Shown: positions 48,246 to 55,784, counted from the first letter of the stretch. The stretch: DNA of 64,000 nt from Thalassovita mediterranea (GCA_019448215.1 CP080408.1:3154855-3218854), one strand, 5' to 3'. Program-made: numbers and translations. Notes: a model not told the origin generated them from the sequence alone.

Positions 48246-48939
48246 TGTCTTTTCCTCCTCTGATGGCCTTCAATTCTGGTTGCTGTGCGGGGGTCGAAGG
48301 CCGATCCAGCTCAAGCCGGACGCCTGCCTTCAGCAGAACGGGCCGGAGCGACTGGCCAAGCTTCTCAAGGGCGTACTGGCCGTTGACGAGGAAGGCCCCG
48401 TCTCGCCAGCCCGTGATGCAGGTGACAAGCTTTTCGATGTCAGAGAGTTCGTGCCCAGTCCCGGCGGCGGCGCGCAGCTCCTCAAGAGCAAGCGCGCCGT
48501 CAGGCGGGAGGGTTGGATATAATCCTTTAGGATTATCCAACCCTTTGGGTTGGTTGCTTGAGCTTTGCTGTAGCTGAGCTTCGGCAGCGTCCTTGTTTTC
48601 TTTTCGCTTTTTGGCGGAGTTTGTTCCGCCCTTCTTCCCCCGAGCGACGTAACTACGACGCTTCTCCGAAACATCGGCCAGAGTATCGGTCACCTTTTGA
48701 TGGGATATCTGACCTTCAGAGATGATGAAAAACGGCTTCAGTTTCGCCCATATTTTTGGCCACGTACGAGTCGAGCATCGGGCGATCTCTCGAAGCTCGG
48801 ACTCGTCATAGGGAAGCGCTCCGCCTTCATCCCAGAGAGCGATGAGCAGCAGGATGTAAGCGCCGTGTTCTGGCGCTTTCAGGCGGCGTGTCTTGCGGAG
48901 ATAGTCGCCCGTGTAGAAGGGCATGAAAGCGTTAGCCAC
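48238..48939 (-). CDS. DUF1376 (YdaU-like) replication-region protein
   Basis: A 233-aa protein from GTG 48939 (GGAGG 8 nt upstream). The DUF1376 core is [20 protein letters not shown] followed by [16 protein letters not shown], with a winged-helix-like region. A basic linker ([20 protein letters not shown]) and a helical C-terminus follow. Such proteins occur with phage replication genes and may act as replisome organisers. It overlaps the upstream gene by 8 nt. Confidence 0.82.
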   Translation of the reverse strand: MANAFMPFYTGDYLRKTRRLKAPEHGAYILLLIALWDEGGALPYDESELREIARCSTRTWPKIWAKLKPFFIISEGQISHQKVTDTLADVSEKRRSYVARGKKGGTNSAKKRKENKDAAEAQLQQSSSNQPKGLDNPKGLYPTLPPDGALALEELRAAAGTGHELSDIEKLVTCITGWRDGAFLVNGQYALEKLGQSLRPVLLKAGVRLELDRPSTPAQQPELKAIRGGKDNG

Positions 48940-49597
48940 GGTGCGCCTCCACCATCTCAGTTGGATAGAGGACGTCTTTTCCACCCAGCCAATCGCGCTT
49001 TCGCAAGACTTCGCAGACGGCGCGCTCAACCCTCGTAACTGGATAGGTCTCGGCAACGTAGCGAATGCAATCGGCTTTGTGCTTCGGCAGTCCGATCATG
49101 GGGTCGAGAGCAAGCTTCAGTCGCGGATACTCACTCGTCCAAATCATTGCCGCGAGAGCAGCGGGAGACAGGCCATATCCGTCACCTCGGTGCAGTTTGC
49201 TTTGATCGATCGCGCGAAGATTTGAGGCGTAGCGAATGCCAGTTTCGCTGCATATCTGATCCCAACGGTAGCTAGTTGATGCCTCAGCCCCTGGCGGAAG
49301 TATCAAAGTCCATTCAGGAGGCTCATGCCGCTTGCAGGCGGCGACAAGATCAGGGCTTGGGAGCAGGTAAACCTGCCGACACACTCGCGGGTACATCTGC
49401 CCCTGCAGCTTCAGTCGAGACGCAGAATCGCCGTCCCCTTTTACCTCCACGCCGATGATCTCATCTTCGCAGATGGCGGCGACGTCTATGAGCGCCCCGC
49501 CATACTCAGCAAGGCTGAACTCGAACAGTATGTGAGCCTCTGGCTTGCGAGCGCGAAGCCATTGCGCGGCGAGCGTCTTTAGGTCGTCAGCTATCAC
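48932..49597 (-). CDS. PD-(D/E)XK nuclease-like protein
   Basis: A 221-aa protein. The N-terminal half shows a restriction-endonuclease-like core: ILFEFSLAEYGGALIDVAAI then IIGVEVKGDGDSASRLKLQG (D-x-ExK-type), as in MmcB-like and related repair nucleases. The C-terminal half contains helical regions (VTRVERAVCEVLRKRDWLGG). It overlaps the GcrA gene stop by 4 nt. Function in recombination or host DNA degradation is inference. Confidence 0.7.
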   Translation of the reverse strand: MIADDLKTLAAQWLRARKPEAHILFEFSLAEYGGALIDVAAICEDEIIGVEVKGDGDSASRLKLQGQMYPRVCRQVYLLPSPDLVAACKRHEPPEWTLILPPGAEASTSYRWDQICSETGIRYASNLRAIDQSKLHRGDGYGLSPAALAAMIWTSEYPRLKLALDPMIGLPKHKADCIRYVAETYPVTRVERAVCEVLRKRDWLGGKDVLYPTEMVEAHRG

Positions 49598-50103
49598 GCG
49601 GCCCTCCTGACGCTCTCAGCGCCCTCGACAGCATCTTCCGACGGCACGAAGGTGCCAGCGTGCCCTATCCGGTGATGTGCCTCGCAGTACGGCCCGTGAG
49701 TGGCCTTGCAGCCGCAGAAGGTCATGTCTTCGCCGTCGCCCTCCGGCCAGCGGCAGACGCCCGCTGCGAGGTCGTCGAATGCGATGCCCTTGTGTTCGGG
49801 AATCGGTGCCGATCGCTTCCGACGCCGCTTCACATGCTTGCTCTGTGGCGGACCTGTCCGAAGACGCTTTGTGGTTGCACCGTCAGGCGTGGCAGTCCGC
49901 TTCCTCGGTTTGCGCTTTGTCTTGCCCGGGTCGGACGGCACGGAATGCACCAGACCCATGCGATGACGTTTGCCGATCACCGTGTTTCGGCTGACCTTCT
50001 TGCCGGTCAGTTCAGACAGGCGGGCAGCGATATCTTCACCGCTCTTTCCGTCATGGAACATGTCGGAGAGGATGCGCTCGGTTTCTTGGTTCCAGATGCT
50101 CAT
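49594..50103 (-). CDS. gcrA: GcrA-family cell cycle regulator (phage-encoded)
   Basis: A 169-aa protein with the N-terminal GcrA DNA-binding module (MSIWNQETERILSDMFHDGK, KVSRNTVIGKRHRMGL). A basic linker follows, then the C-terminal domain (CRWPEGDGEDMTFCGCKATH, PYCEAHH) that in host GcrA contacts sigma70 region 2. Host GcrA activates promoters depending on GANTC methylation. A phage copy could redirect sigma70 or favour methylated phage promoters. Confidence 0.92.
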   Translation of the reverse strand: MSIWNQETERILSDMFHDGKSGEDIAARLSELTGKKVSRNTVIGKRHRMGLVHSVPSDPGKTKRKPRKRTATPDGATTKRLRTGPPQSKHVKRRRKRSAPIPEHKGIAFDDLAAGVCRWPEGDGEDMTFCGCKATHGPYCEAHHRIGHAGTFVPSEDAVEGAESVRRAA

Positions 50104-50261
50104 GACGTGATCCTGAATCTCTGACCGATGGGGGTCATAGAGAATTTTACTTCAGCAACGCTGGGGGTGGCGGCTGTGAGTGTGTCGGCCCAATGGCTGC
50201 GGGGCCTAGCGCACCCGCAGTGGCACCGGTTGGCGGTGAGGGTTCGATCTAATTCGCTCAT
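50100..50261 (-). CDS. 53-aa Cys-containing small protein
   Basis: MSELDRTLTANRCHCGCARP..., with C-H-C-x-C clustering suggestive of metal binding. It is coupled at both ends by ATGA overlaps (50258-50261 and 50100-50103), and GGGAGA lies upstream. No family recognised. Confidence 0.6.
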   Translation of the reverse strand: MSELDRTLTANRCHCGCARPRSHWADTLTAATPSVAEVKFSMTPIGQRFRITS

Positions 50262-50854
50262 GAGGCCATTCTCCCATGAGCTGTGAAAGCGTCACTTTTG
50301 GCATCAAACTTCCCTGCCTCGTTGCCCCAGCTGTCCCAGCCCTCACGAGACTGCCGACTGAACAGCTCAAGGCGGCGCGCGCCGGGCATCAAAGCCTCAG
50401 CGGCCGCGAATGCTTCTTCGGGTTTGCGCGAGTGCTCACGGACAGGGCCCATGACGACGCTGCGGACGTTCTTTGCGGTCTCAGGATTGCCGTTCGTTGC
50501 GATCAGGAACGGCTCATTCGCGCTCCGCAGGCGGTAGCCGGTCCCGAACGCAATCTTGCCGGTCGCCGTGGTCTTCACCCAAGTGCCAGCCGTGACAAAG
50601 CGAAAGCCCCATGCCTTCACGACCTCAAAGGCCTGATCGAGCATCGGGTTCGTCGCCCATAGCCAGAGCAGGCAATCAGAGGCGGCTAAATGGCCAACCG
50701 GAAGGGCCTTGATGGTCTGCAGCGACTCGCACTGATAGTGCTTCTGCGCTGCCTTCTCGTGGCCTTTGTACGAGTATGTCTCGAACAGCCACGGAGGGTC
50801 TGCCATAATCAAATCATAGCTGAACGGCTGCAGGGGTTCGAAAGGCCACGTCAT
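50258..50854 (-). CDS. MT-A70-family adenine methyltransferase
   Basis: A 198-aa protein with catalytic DPPW at residues 19-22 (YDLIMADPPWLFETYSY), the YQCESLQTIKALPVG segment and RRLELFSRQSREGWDSWGNE near the C-terminus, all typical of phage MT-A70 enzymes. It is likely a DNA adenine-N6 methyltransferase. It is the second methyltransferase of the operon, near gcrA. It overlaps neighbours by 4 nt on both sides. Confidence 0.9.
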   Translation of the reverse strand: MTWPFEPLQPFSYDLIMADPPWLFETYSYKGHEKAAQKHYQCESLQTIKALPVGHLAASDCLLWLWATNPMLDQAFEVVKAWGFRFVTAGTWVKTTATGKIAFGTGYRLRSANEPFLIATNGNPETAKNVRSVVMGPVREHSRKPEEAFAAAEALMPGARRLELFSRQSREGWDSWGNEAGKFDAKSDAFTAHGRMAS

Positions 50855-51363
50855 GCCGCCCTCGCCTTCAGCGCATCGACAGCGCGCTTACCGGCTGCGG
50901 TGAGGCCATACGCCCATGCAGGCGCGTTCCTGGCTGTGCGAACGCCCTCTAGCCGGACACGCTGAAGCAGCTCACCGAAGGCTTCCTTCGTCAGCTCTGA
51001 ACAGCGCGGGCGGATATCGAGGAAATGCTCTCCGAGCGTGGCGGCAATATCGTCGGCGCCCTGGGCACCATGTTCGGCAACGTGCACAAGCACCTTACGG
51101 CGAAGGTCACCGGCCTTGCCATTCCAGCGCTTTGCGGCCTCGGCAGAGTCTCCCCCGCCCTTTGAGCCTGTCTCGCCCCGGTATGGACCGCCCTGCCCTA
51201 CAGCCTGCGTGCCAAGCACGCCGGGTGCATTTCGTGACCACTGGTCGAAGTGCATCTGACAGCATGGCGAAACGTCGCCGGAGCCATCAGGCCAGTGATA
51301 TTCCTTCGTCGCTGGCACTCGCAGGAGGCCAGAGTGAGTGCAGCCTTCGCAATACCGGGTCAT
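50851..51363 (-). CDS. Hypothetical protein with Cys motifs and winged-helix-like part
   Basis: A 170-aa protein. The N-terminus has CEGC and later CCQMHFDQW, a possible zinc site. The C-terminal half (VHVAEHGAQGADDIAATLGE... YGLTAAGKRAVDALKARA) resembles winged-helix domains. It lies between MT-A70 and the CtrA-like gene in a chain of ATGA overlaps. Role unknown. Confidence 0.65.
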   Translation of the reverse strand: MTRYCEGCTHSGLLRVPATKEYHWPDGSGDVSPCCQMHFDQWSRNAPGVLGTQAVGQGGPYRGETGSKGGGDSAEAAKRWNGKAGDLRRKVLVHVAEHGAQGADDIAATLGEHFLDIRPRCSELTKEAFGELLQRVRLEGVRTARNAPAWAYGLTAAGKRAVDALKARAA

Positions 51364-51746
51364 GCCGCGCGCTCCTGAAGGAACGTGCCGTCAGCAAGCG
51401 CTTGTCGCGTCTCAGCATCGAGATAGTAGCCAGTGCCCCAGAGCGTGTGGATATGGACACCGAAGGGCGCAAGTTTCTTGCGGGCCTTGCAGATGAAGAC
51501 ATCGACGATCTTCGGCTCGGTGTCCGCGCCTTGCCGGTCGCAAAGCGCGCGATGCGCCAGCTCTTTCGACATGCGCTCGTTCTTCACCAAGAGAGAGAGT
51601 AGCAGCGCTTCAGCGCGCGTCAGACGGAAGTCGACCGGACAGCACCAGTCGTCGCCATAGAGTTCAGCCTCCAGCTGCGAGATACGCTCGCGCAGCTCGT
51701 CATTCTCTGCCTCAAGGGCGTCGATGCGTTCACGATCGAGGCTCAT
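51360..51746 (-). CDS. CtrA-type winged-helix DNA-binding protein without receiver domain
   Basis: A 128-aa protein. Residues 1-30 form a coiled coil (RIDALEAENDELRERISQLE), likely for dimerisation in place of a receiver. Residues 38-115 match the OmpR/CtrA effector domain: FRLTRAEALLLSLLVKNERM, PKIVDVFICKARKKLAPFGV and IHTLWGTGYYLD, closest in pattern to CtrA (KIIDVFICKLRKKL, TVWGRGY). Without a phospho-acceptor it would bind constitutively. It may occupy or compete for CtrA sites. Confidence 0.85.
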   Translation of the reverse strand: MSLDRERIDALEAENDELRERISQLEAELYGDDWCCPVDFRLTRAEALLLSLLVKNERMSKELAHRALCDRQGADTEPKIVDVFICKARKKLAPFGVHIHTLWGTGYYLDAETRQALADGTFLQERAA

Positions 51747-52549
51747 GACAGCCTCACAATCACTTCAGCGAAGCAGTCAGCAGGCGTGCCGCCATTGTCA
51801 GACCGATAGGCCTTTGCGCGGTCGATGAGCTTCTCCTGCCCGTACAAGCGGAACACATCGACGATCTGCTGATCTGTCAGTTTGCCCGCGTGCTCACCTT
51901 CCCAGATGAGGCGAACGAGACCGCGAAGGACCGGCGACTTTATAGGTGCTAGCTTGCCCTGAATGCCGAGCGAGACAGCACGCTTTACCCAGGCTGGCCC
52001 GCCCTTCTTGGCAAGCTGGCGCAGAGCGCCAATGCACATCAGGTCTCCTACCTTGTAGGTCGAAGTGGGGTTCTTCAGAACGCGACCGCCCGCGCTATCA
52101 ACACCTTGCTGGATCTCGACGGCAATCTCGTCTCCGGCCTTCAGCTCAGCATGGAAGACCTGCATGTCGGTCATCTGGACACGATCACGGTTGAGACCGA
52201 CGAAGGCCTCGGCGCGCTTCTCAACAGTGCGGGCGCCCGATACGAGACAGGGCAGCTCAGCAATCTGCTTATGGCTCGCCGCTGCGATCGCGGTGTGCTG
52301 ACCGTCGATGACTTCGAACTTGCCGTCACCCACGTCGATTACCGAGAGAGCCTTCAGCTTCGCCCAATCAAAGTTGGCGACAATCTTTCGGATTGCCGAC
52401 ACAGAGCGCTCACTCAGCGCGCGCTGGTACTCGTCATTGATGACGAGGCAGTCGAGTGGCAGCCACTTCAGCTCAGGCAGGTCTGACACGGTGGCCGGCG
52501 TCACGCCGGCGATGCTGATTGCCTTTATTGGTCTCAGGTTGTCAGTCAT
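51743..52549 (-). CDS. ParB/sulfiredoxin-domain protein
   Basis: A 268-aa protein with a ParB N-terminal-like domain: LPLDCLVINDEYQRALSERS and the nucleotide-site motif VIDGQHTAIAAASHKQIAEL. A helical C-terminal part follows. Phage members of this group often sit near DNA modification or replication genes and may be CTP- or ATP-using enzymes rather than segregation proteins. It overlaps both neighbours. Confidence 0.82.
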   Translation of the reverse strand: MTDNLRPIKAISIAGVTPATVSDLPELKWLPLDCLVINDEYQRALSERSVSAIRKIVANFDWAKLKALSVIDVGDGKFEVIDGQHTAIAAASHKQIAELPCLVSGARTVEKRAEAFVGLNRDRVQMTDMQVFHAELKAGDEIAVEIQQGVDSAGGRVLKNPTSTYKVGDLMCIGALRQLAKKGGPAWVKRAVSLGIQGKLAPIKSPVLRGLVRLIWEGEHAGKLTDQQIVDVFRLYGQEKLIDRAKAYRSDNGGTPADCFAEVIVRLS

Positions 52550-52667
52550 CGCCCTGCCTTCCTTCAGTAGGGAGGCCGAGCAGCTTCTTCGCCCTTTGGA
52601 TCAGCGTGTTCCCACGCTCAGTGTGATGCGAGCCCTTCTTGATTAGCCGCTCACCCTTCAAGATCAT
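52542..52667 (-). CDS. Small basic early protein
   Basis: A 41-aa frame from ATG 52667 (MILKGERLIKKGSHHTERGN...), or up to 67 aa from a TTG at 52745. Lys/Arg-rich, overlapping the preceding and following genes. The ParB-like gene starts 7 nt before its stop. Support is packing only. Confidence 0.45.
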   Translation of the reverse strand: MILKGERLIKKGSHHTERGNTLIQRAKKLLGLPTEGRQGDD

Positions 52668-53031
52668 CCGTGAAGCCCGCAAGCGCGTCGCGAATGAGGG
52701 CGAGTTCTCTTTCAGCCGCGAGGGCTGCTGCTCGTTGTTGCTCAACTTGGGCCTCCAGTTCAGCTATGCGCCCGGCGGCCTCGGCAGGCTCGTATGCCCT
52801 GTCGAGCATCGGCTTGAAGCCAGCGCGGATAAGCTGGATTTTGTGCTTGTTTGATGGGAGCTGGCCTTGCCGCCAGCCGTTAACGGTGCGGGTGTCCACC
52901 ACCACCTTTCGCGATTGCAGGTCTGCTGCCTGCGTCTCGCCAGACGGCCACCGCGCCACCTGAAAACGCGCCCATCTGCGCGATACGATGGCCGTCAACA
53001 TTTCGTCGCCAAAGTCGGAATTGCTTTGCAT
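52651..53031 (-). CDS. Early protein with coiled-coil C-terminus
   Basis: A 126-aa protein (MQSNSDFGDEMLTAIVSRRW). The middle part (VVDTRTVNGWRQGQLPSNKH) suggests a Cro-like HTH; the C-terminal coil (RIAELEAQVEQQRAAALAAE) could mediate oligomerisation. A GTG start 12 nt upstream is possible. A 10-bp inverted repeat (53037-53063) covers its ribosome-binding region. Confidence 0.6.
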   Translation of the reverse strand: MQSNSDFGDEMLTAIVSRRWARFQVARWPSGETQAADLQSRKVVVDTRTVNGWRQGQLPSNKHKIQLIRAGFKPMLDRAYEPAEAAGRIAELEAQVEQQRAAALAAERELALIRDALAGFTDDLEG

Positions 53032-53036
53032 GCTCA

Positions 53037-53063
53037 GCTCCACGAGATTGTTCCTCGTGGAGC
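53037..53063. promoter_or_regulatory. 10-bp inverted repeat before the 53031 gene
   Basis: GCTCCACGAG (53037-53046) and CTCGTGGAGC (53054-53063) pair perfectly around 7 nt. It lies 6-32 nt upstream of the minus-strand ATG. It could be an operator or an mRNA hairpin hiding the ribosome-binding site. Confidence 0.45.
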
Positions 53064-53087
53064 GGCAGAACTCAGACAGGAGCGGCC

Positions 53088-53291
53088 ATGACGACAGATG
53101 CGAGAGCCAGACGCCAGGTAAGCGAAGGGCTGGCTCTCATGATTGAAGGAATGAAGAAGGTGCGGCTCGGTGTGGAAATTGAGCGCACCCTTCATGACAC
53201 GAGCGAACCGGACGGAGCCACGCGAAGCTCCGTCCGGCCTACGCCGTGTGCGCAACTGAGGGGGAAAGCGCCGCACACAGACGTTCAGTGA
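53088..53291 (+). CDS. Small plus-strand hypothetical protein
   Basis: A 67-aa frame (MTTDARARRQVSEGLALMIE) with AGGAG 6 nt before the ATG. The first 40 residues are helical; the tail is low in complexity. It runs against the early operon. The 200 nt that follow, to 53491, hold nothing I can support. Confidence 0.4.
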   Translation: MTTDARARRQVSEGLALMIEGMKKVRLGVEIERTLHDTSEPDGATRSSVRPTPCAQLRGKAPHTDVQ

Positions 53292-53491
53292 AATTGAGCC
53301 GGGATTGACGCGCTTTTGCTGGAAAACCACACCAAAACCAGTACGGGCAGCGCGCCCTTGTTTGACGTATAGGTCCGCCGCGTCTCCTGTCCCGGGATGG
53401 ACTGACGCAAAGGAAGAAAAGCCCCGCGCAGCCGCAAGGCCACGCAGGGAGTTGCTGCCGCAAGAAGAACAGTGAGAGCGGCAGACGAGCC

Positions 53492-53671
53492 TCATGAGCG
53501 GCGCTCCCGCCACCAGCGGACAGGCCACAAGGCAGCGCAGAACAGCGTCAGGCCAAAGACCTGGAACGCCGCAATTCGGGTATCATCACCAGCGCGCCAG
53601 ACAATGACGCGCTGGTTCATGTCGTAGAGGCCGATGGCAAGGTAACCGAGAGAAAGGACAGCGCAGATCAT
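53492..53671 (-). CDS. Small two-TM protein after cro
   Basis: A 59-aa protein (MICAVLSLGYLAIGLYDMNQ) with two hydrophobic helices (3-17 and about 34-52) around RVIVWRAGDD, and a basic end WWRERRS. The start overlaps the cro-like gene stop (ATGA). Possibly a membrane regulator or exclusion peptide. Confidence 0.6.
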   Translation of the reverse strand: MICAVLSLGYLAIGLYDMNQRVIVWRAGDDTRIAAFQVFGLTLFCAALWPVRWWRERRS

Positions 53672-53904
53672 GCCGCCGCCTCGCTTTCAGCGTTCAGTCC
53701 AGCGATGGCCCGATTGGTCAGGTCAACGGCTTCTGCCTCCGATTGGTCTTTGCTTTTCAGGAATTGGATAATGGCGTCTCGTTCCCCTCTCGGGAGCGCG
53801 CCGCTGTCGTTCCAATACTGGACGGTGGACGGCGCTTTTTCGAGTTCGCGCGCGAGCGGGCGGATACCGCCGGCAAGGTCCACAATTTTTGCTATCGCCG
53901 TCAT
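53668..53904 (-). CDS. Cro-like HTH regulator
   Basis: A 78-aa protein (MTAIAKIVDLAGGIRPLARE) with the short HTH LARELEKAPSTVQYWNDSGA typical of Cro/carph-isopro-type phage regulators. It diverges from the CI-type repressor over an operator-rich 87-nt gap and heads the leftward early operon. An ATG one codon upstream (53907) is equally possible. Confidence 0.82.
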   Translation of the reverse strand: MTAIAKIVDLAGGIRPLARELEKAPSTVQYWNDSGALPRGERDAIIQFLKSKDQSEAEAVDLTNRAIAGLNAESEAAA

Positions 53905-53907
53905 CAT

Positions 53908-53983
53908 GTACGAAGGTGTACGATTGTGTCGGACGATTTGTCAATGACTTGCACGTTGATTTCGTACACTGACCTGACGTCAG
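53908..53983. promoter_or_regulatory. Operator/promoter region between cro-like and repressor genes
   Basis: Contains GTACGA at 53908-53913 and 53918-53923, a variant TCGGACGA at about 53929-53936, the inverted form TTTCGTACA at 53960-53968, and the palindrome CTGACGTCAG at 53974-53983. The leftward promoter has a perfect -35 TTGACA (53944-53939) and TACACC (53920-53915) with 18 nt spacing, overlapping the operators. The GTACGA motif recurs at the rightward promoter (55703-55758). Confidence 0.75.
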
Positions 53984-53991
53984 ACCACGAG

Positions 53992-54702
53992 ATGTCAGAT
54001 GCACGCGAGAAATTGAAAGAGCTGCGAGGCCGCGCCGGTCTCAGCATTCGGGCCATGGCCGAAGCTCTCGGCTTCAACAGCCCCTCCTCATATCAATACT
54101 ATGAAGAGAACGAGAAATTCGTAGGCGGGATGCCTTGGCCGTTCATCAACAAACTGCGTGAGGCTGTCGAGGGAAAAGGCGAGCCCGCGATCTCGAAAGC
54201 GGAGATTGCCAAACTAGGCGACATGTCGGCGATCGAGGCCCCCGCCGTTTCGCTGTCTGCGAAGAAGCCCCCTGCCCCCTCCGACGATTTTCTGACCGTG
54301 CCAATCTATGACTTGCGCGCGAGTGCTGGCCCTGGCGCCCTCGTCGAGGATGGTGAGCCTATGGGCTATCAGCCATACCGCAGCCAGCAGCTCGCCCGGT
54401 TGACGCGCTCTTCTACTGACAGCCTTGCGGTCATCACCGTTGGCGGCGACTCAATGTGGGAAACGTTGCATGACGGTGATCAGGTCCTCGTCGACCTTTC
54501 GGTCAACCGAATCGTGCGCGACGGGATCTACATCCTCAGCTTTGAGGATGAATTGCTCGTGAAGCGCTGCCAGCGAGACCTTGAGACGAAAGAGGTCATC
54601 GTGAAATCCGACAACCCGGTGTACGATAACTTCCGCATCAGCTCCGCCGACAAGTTGAATGTGATCGGCCGGGTCATCTGGATAGGTCGTGCGCTGGGTT
54701 AG
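53992..54702 (+). CDS. LexA/CI-type prophage repressor (S24 peptidase)
   Basis: A 236-aa repressor. An N-terminal HTH (LRGRAGLSIRAMAEALGFNS) is followed by a linker with the self-cleavage site Ala112-Gly113 (RASAGPGA). The S24 peptidase fold has Ser154 (GGDSMWETLHDGDQVLVD) and Lys191 (DELLVKRC). DNA damage and RecA would trigger cleavage and induction. ATG 53992 is the first start matching the HTH family; longer frames run through the operator. It interlocks with the convergent 54699 gene stop. Confidence 0.92.
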   Translation: MSDAREKLKELRGRAGLSIRAMAEALGFNSPSSYQYYEENEKFVGGMPWPFINKLREAVEGKGEPAISKAEIAKLGDMSAIEAPAVSLSAKKPPAPSDDFLTVPIYDLRASAGPGALVEDGEPMGYQPYRSQQLARLTRSSTDSLAVITVGGDSMWETLHDGDQVLVDLSVNRIVRDGIYILSFEDELLVKRCQRDLETKEVIVKSDNPVYDNFRISSADKLNVIGRVIWIGRALG

Positions 54703-54884
54703 TCTGGCGTTCGATGCTTTATGAAGTCGATGTCGCGCTTCAGCGATTGCACATCGAACATGGCTGATCGGGCCTCGTTTCGGATCTCATAGAGCATGTG
54801 AAAGCACCTCTCTAGCAGGAAGATCACGATCAACTCAAACCAGTGCGCCAGGCACCATTGAAAGGCGCTTTCCAGCCAGTCCAT
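54699..54884 (-). CDS. Small membrane protein beside the repressor
   Basis: A 61-aa protein (MDWLESAFQWCLAHWFELIV) with one membrane helix (about 15-31) and a charged helical tail (RNEARSAMFDVQSLKRDIDF). AGGAGC precedes the ATG. Genes at this site are often expressed in lysogens and may exclude superinfecting phage; that is inference. Confidence 0.6.
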   Translation of the reverse strand: MDWLESAFQWCLAHWFELIVIFLLERCFHMLYEIRNEARSAMFDVQSLKRDIDFIKHRTPD

Positions 54885-54906
54885 GTCAGCTCCTATGGCA
54901 AGGTTG

Positions 54907-55239
54907 CTAAAGCCTATAGGGCTTCGCGGGTGAGTCTTGATACGCAGGATCGCTGGCGCGCAAGTGCAGTTCGGCCAGCGTGGCGCGGAGCATATTCGAC
55001 TCATTGCGAAGCACGAATGTCAGGCGCAGCACAAGACCGGCTATGAGGGCCAATCCCGACAATACGAACATCTCGTAATAAACCAGCGCAGCGAAGCCTG
55101 CGAAACAGAGCCATTGACCGATGCGCCAGTAGACATAGCCGAAGGCGTCGAGAATGTTAACGATCACCCGGTTTCCCAAGAAAAAGTGAAGCGACCTTTC
55201 GGAATGCTCTTCCAAGGTCTCGCCAGTATATCTTTTCAT
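54907..55239 (-). CDS. Membrane protein beside the repressor
   Basis: A 110-aa protein (MKRYTGETLEEHSERSLHFF) with two to three membrane helices (about 44-80, GQWLCFAGFAALVYYEMFVL and LALIAGLVLRLTFVL) and a helical C-terminal tail. Unrecognised family. It shares orientation with 54699 and 55283, forming a three-gene envelope-directed set between repressor and the rightward operon. Confidence 0.62.
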   Translation of the reverse strand: MKRYTGETLEEHSERSLHFFLGNRVIVNILDAFGYVYWRIGQWLCFAGFAALVYYEMFVLSGLALIAGLVLRLTFVLRNESNMLRATLAELHLRASDPAYQDSPAKPYRL

Positions 55240-55282
55240 AATCGCCACTCCCCCCTTGATCCAATTTCGACGCGCCCTGGGA

Positions 55283-55660
55283 CTAGTTCAGACCCATAGT
55301 GTCGTTCGCCGCATTAAGGCGAGCCATAGCGTCCAGCACAGGCATGAGCATCGTCATCAATTCCGCGGTCATCTCTTCGTTTGAAACCGGCTCATCATCG
55401 CGAGTGGTCGCCTGTTCAGCGCAGTAGAACAGAAAGTCGAGATCGATGTTTGCGGCCCTGCTACACCATTCGGACCCCTCGATAGCTGCTAGTCTATCAC
55501 TGGCGCACCGATCCAATAGCATCGCCGCCTGATCTGCGCGCGCTTGAGCGTACGCCATACCATTCCCGCACTTGTCCTTATCTTCCGGCCCCCACGGGTC
55601 TTGAGCCAGCGCAGCCATGGCAAAAATGCTGCTCGCTGCAGCGCAAATCCAAAACCTCAT
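55283..55660 (-). CDS. Periplasmic protein beside the repressor
   Basis: A 125-aa protein with a Sec signal (MRFWICAAASSIFAMAALAQ, cleavage after ALA). The mature part has four to five Cys (DKCGNG, DRCASD, EWCSRA, FYCAEQ) that could form disulfides, resembling small lysozyme-inhibitor-like helical proteins. Possible lysogenic conversion or exclusion role; no family assigned. Confidence 0.65.
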   Translation of the reverse strand: MRFWICAAASSIFAMAALAQDPWGPEDKDKCGNGMAYAQARADQAAMLLDRCASDRLAAIEGSEWCSRAANIDLDFLFYCAEQATTRDDEPVSNEEMTAELMTMLMPVLDAMARLNAANDTMGLN

Positions 55661-55702
55661 ATCGCTCCCCATTTTCGCCCTTAGAGCGTATGCCGTATGA
55701 AT

Positions 55703-55758
55703 TTGTACGACAACGTACGAAAAAATAGGTTGACCGACGTACGAGGCTTTCGTACATT
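55703..55758 (+). promoter_or_regulatory. Rightward early promoter with repressor operators
   Basis: TTGACC (55730-55735), 17 nt, TACATT (55753-55758). Operator-like GTACGA repeats occur at 55705-55710, 55715-55720 and 55739-55744, and TTTCGTACA at 55748-55756. Two lie between and on the promoter elements. The motif is the same as at the cro/repressor region, so both early promoters are probably controlled by the same repressor. Confidence 0.75.
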
Positions 55759-55784
55759 CCTCTCAACAGACGAGAGGACACGAC

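Noticed and set aside
53034..53528. 164-aa minus-strand frame between the early gene and the small TM gene
   Set aside because: Composition (many Arg, Ser, Cys, no domain) is that of an antisense frame; it overlaps the better supported 53031 and 53492 genes.
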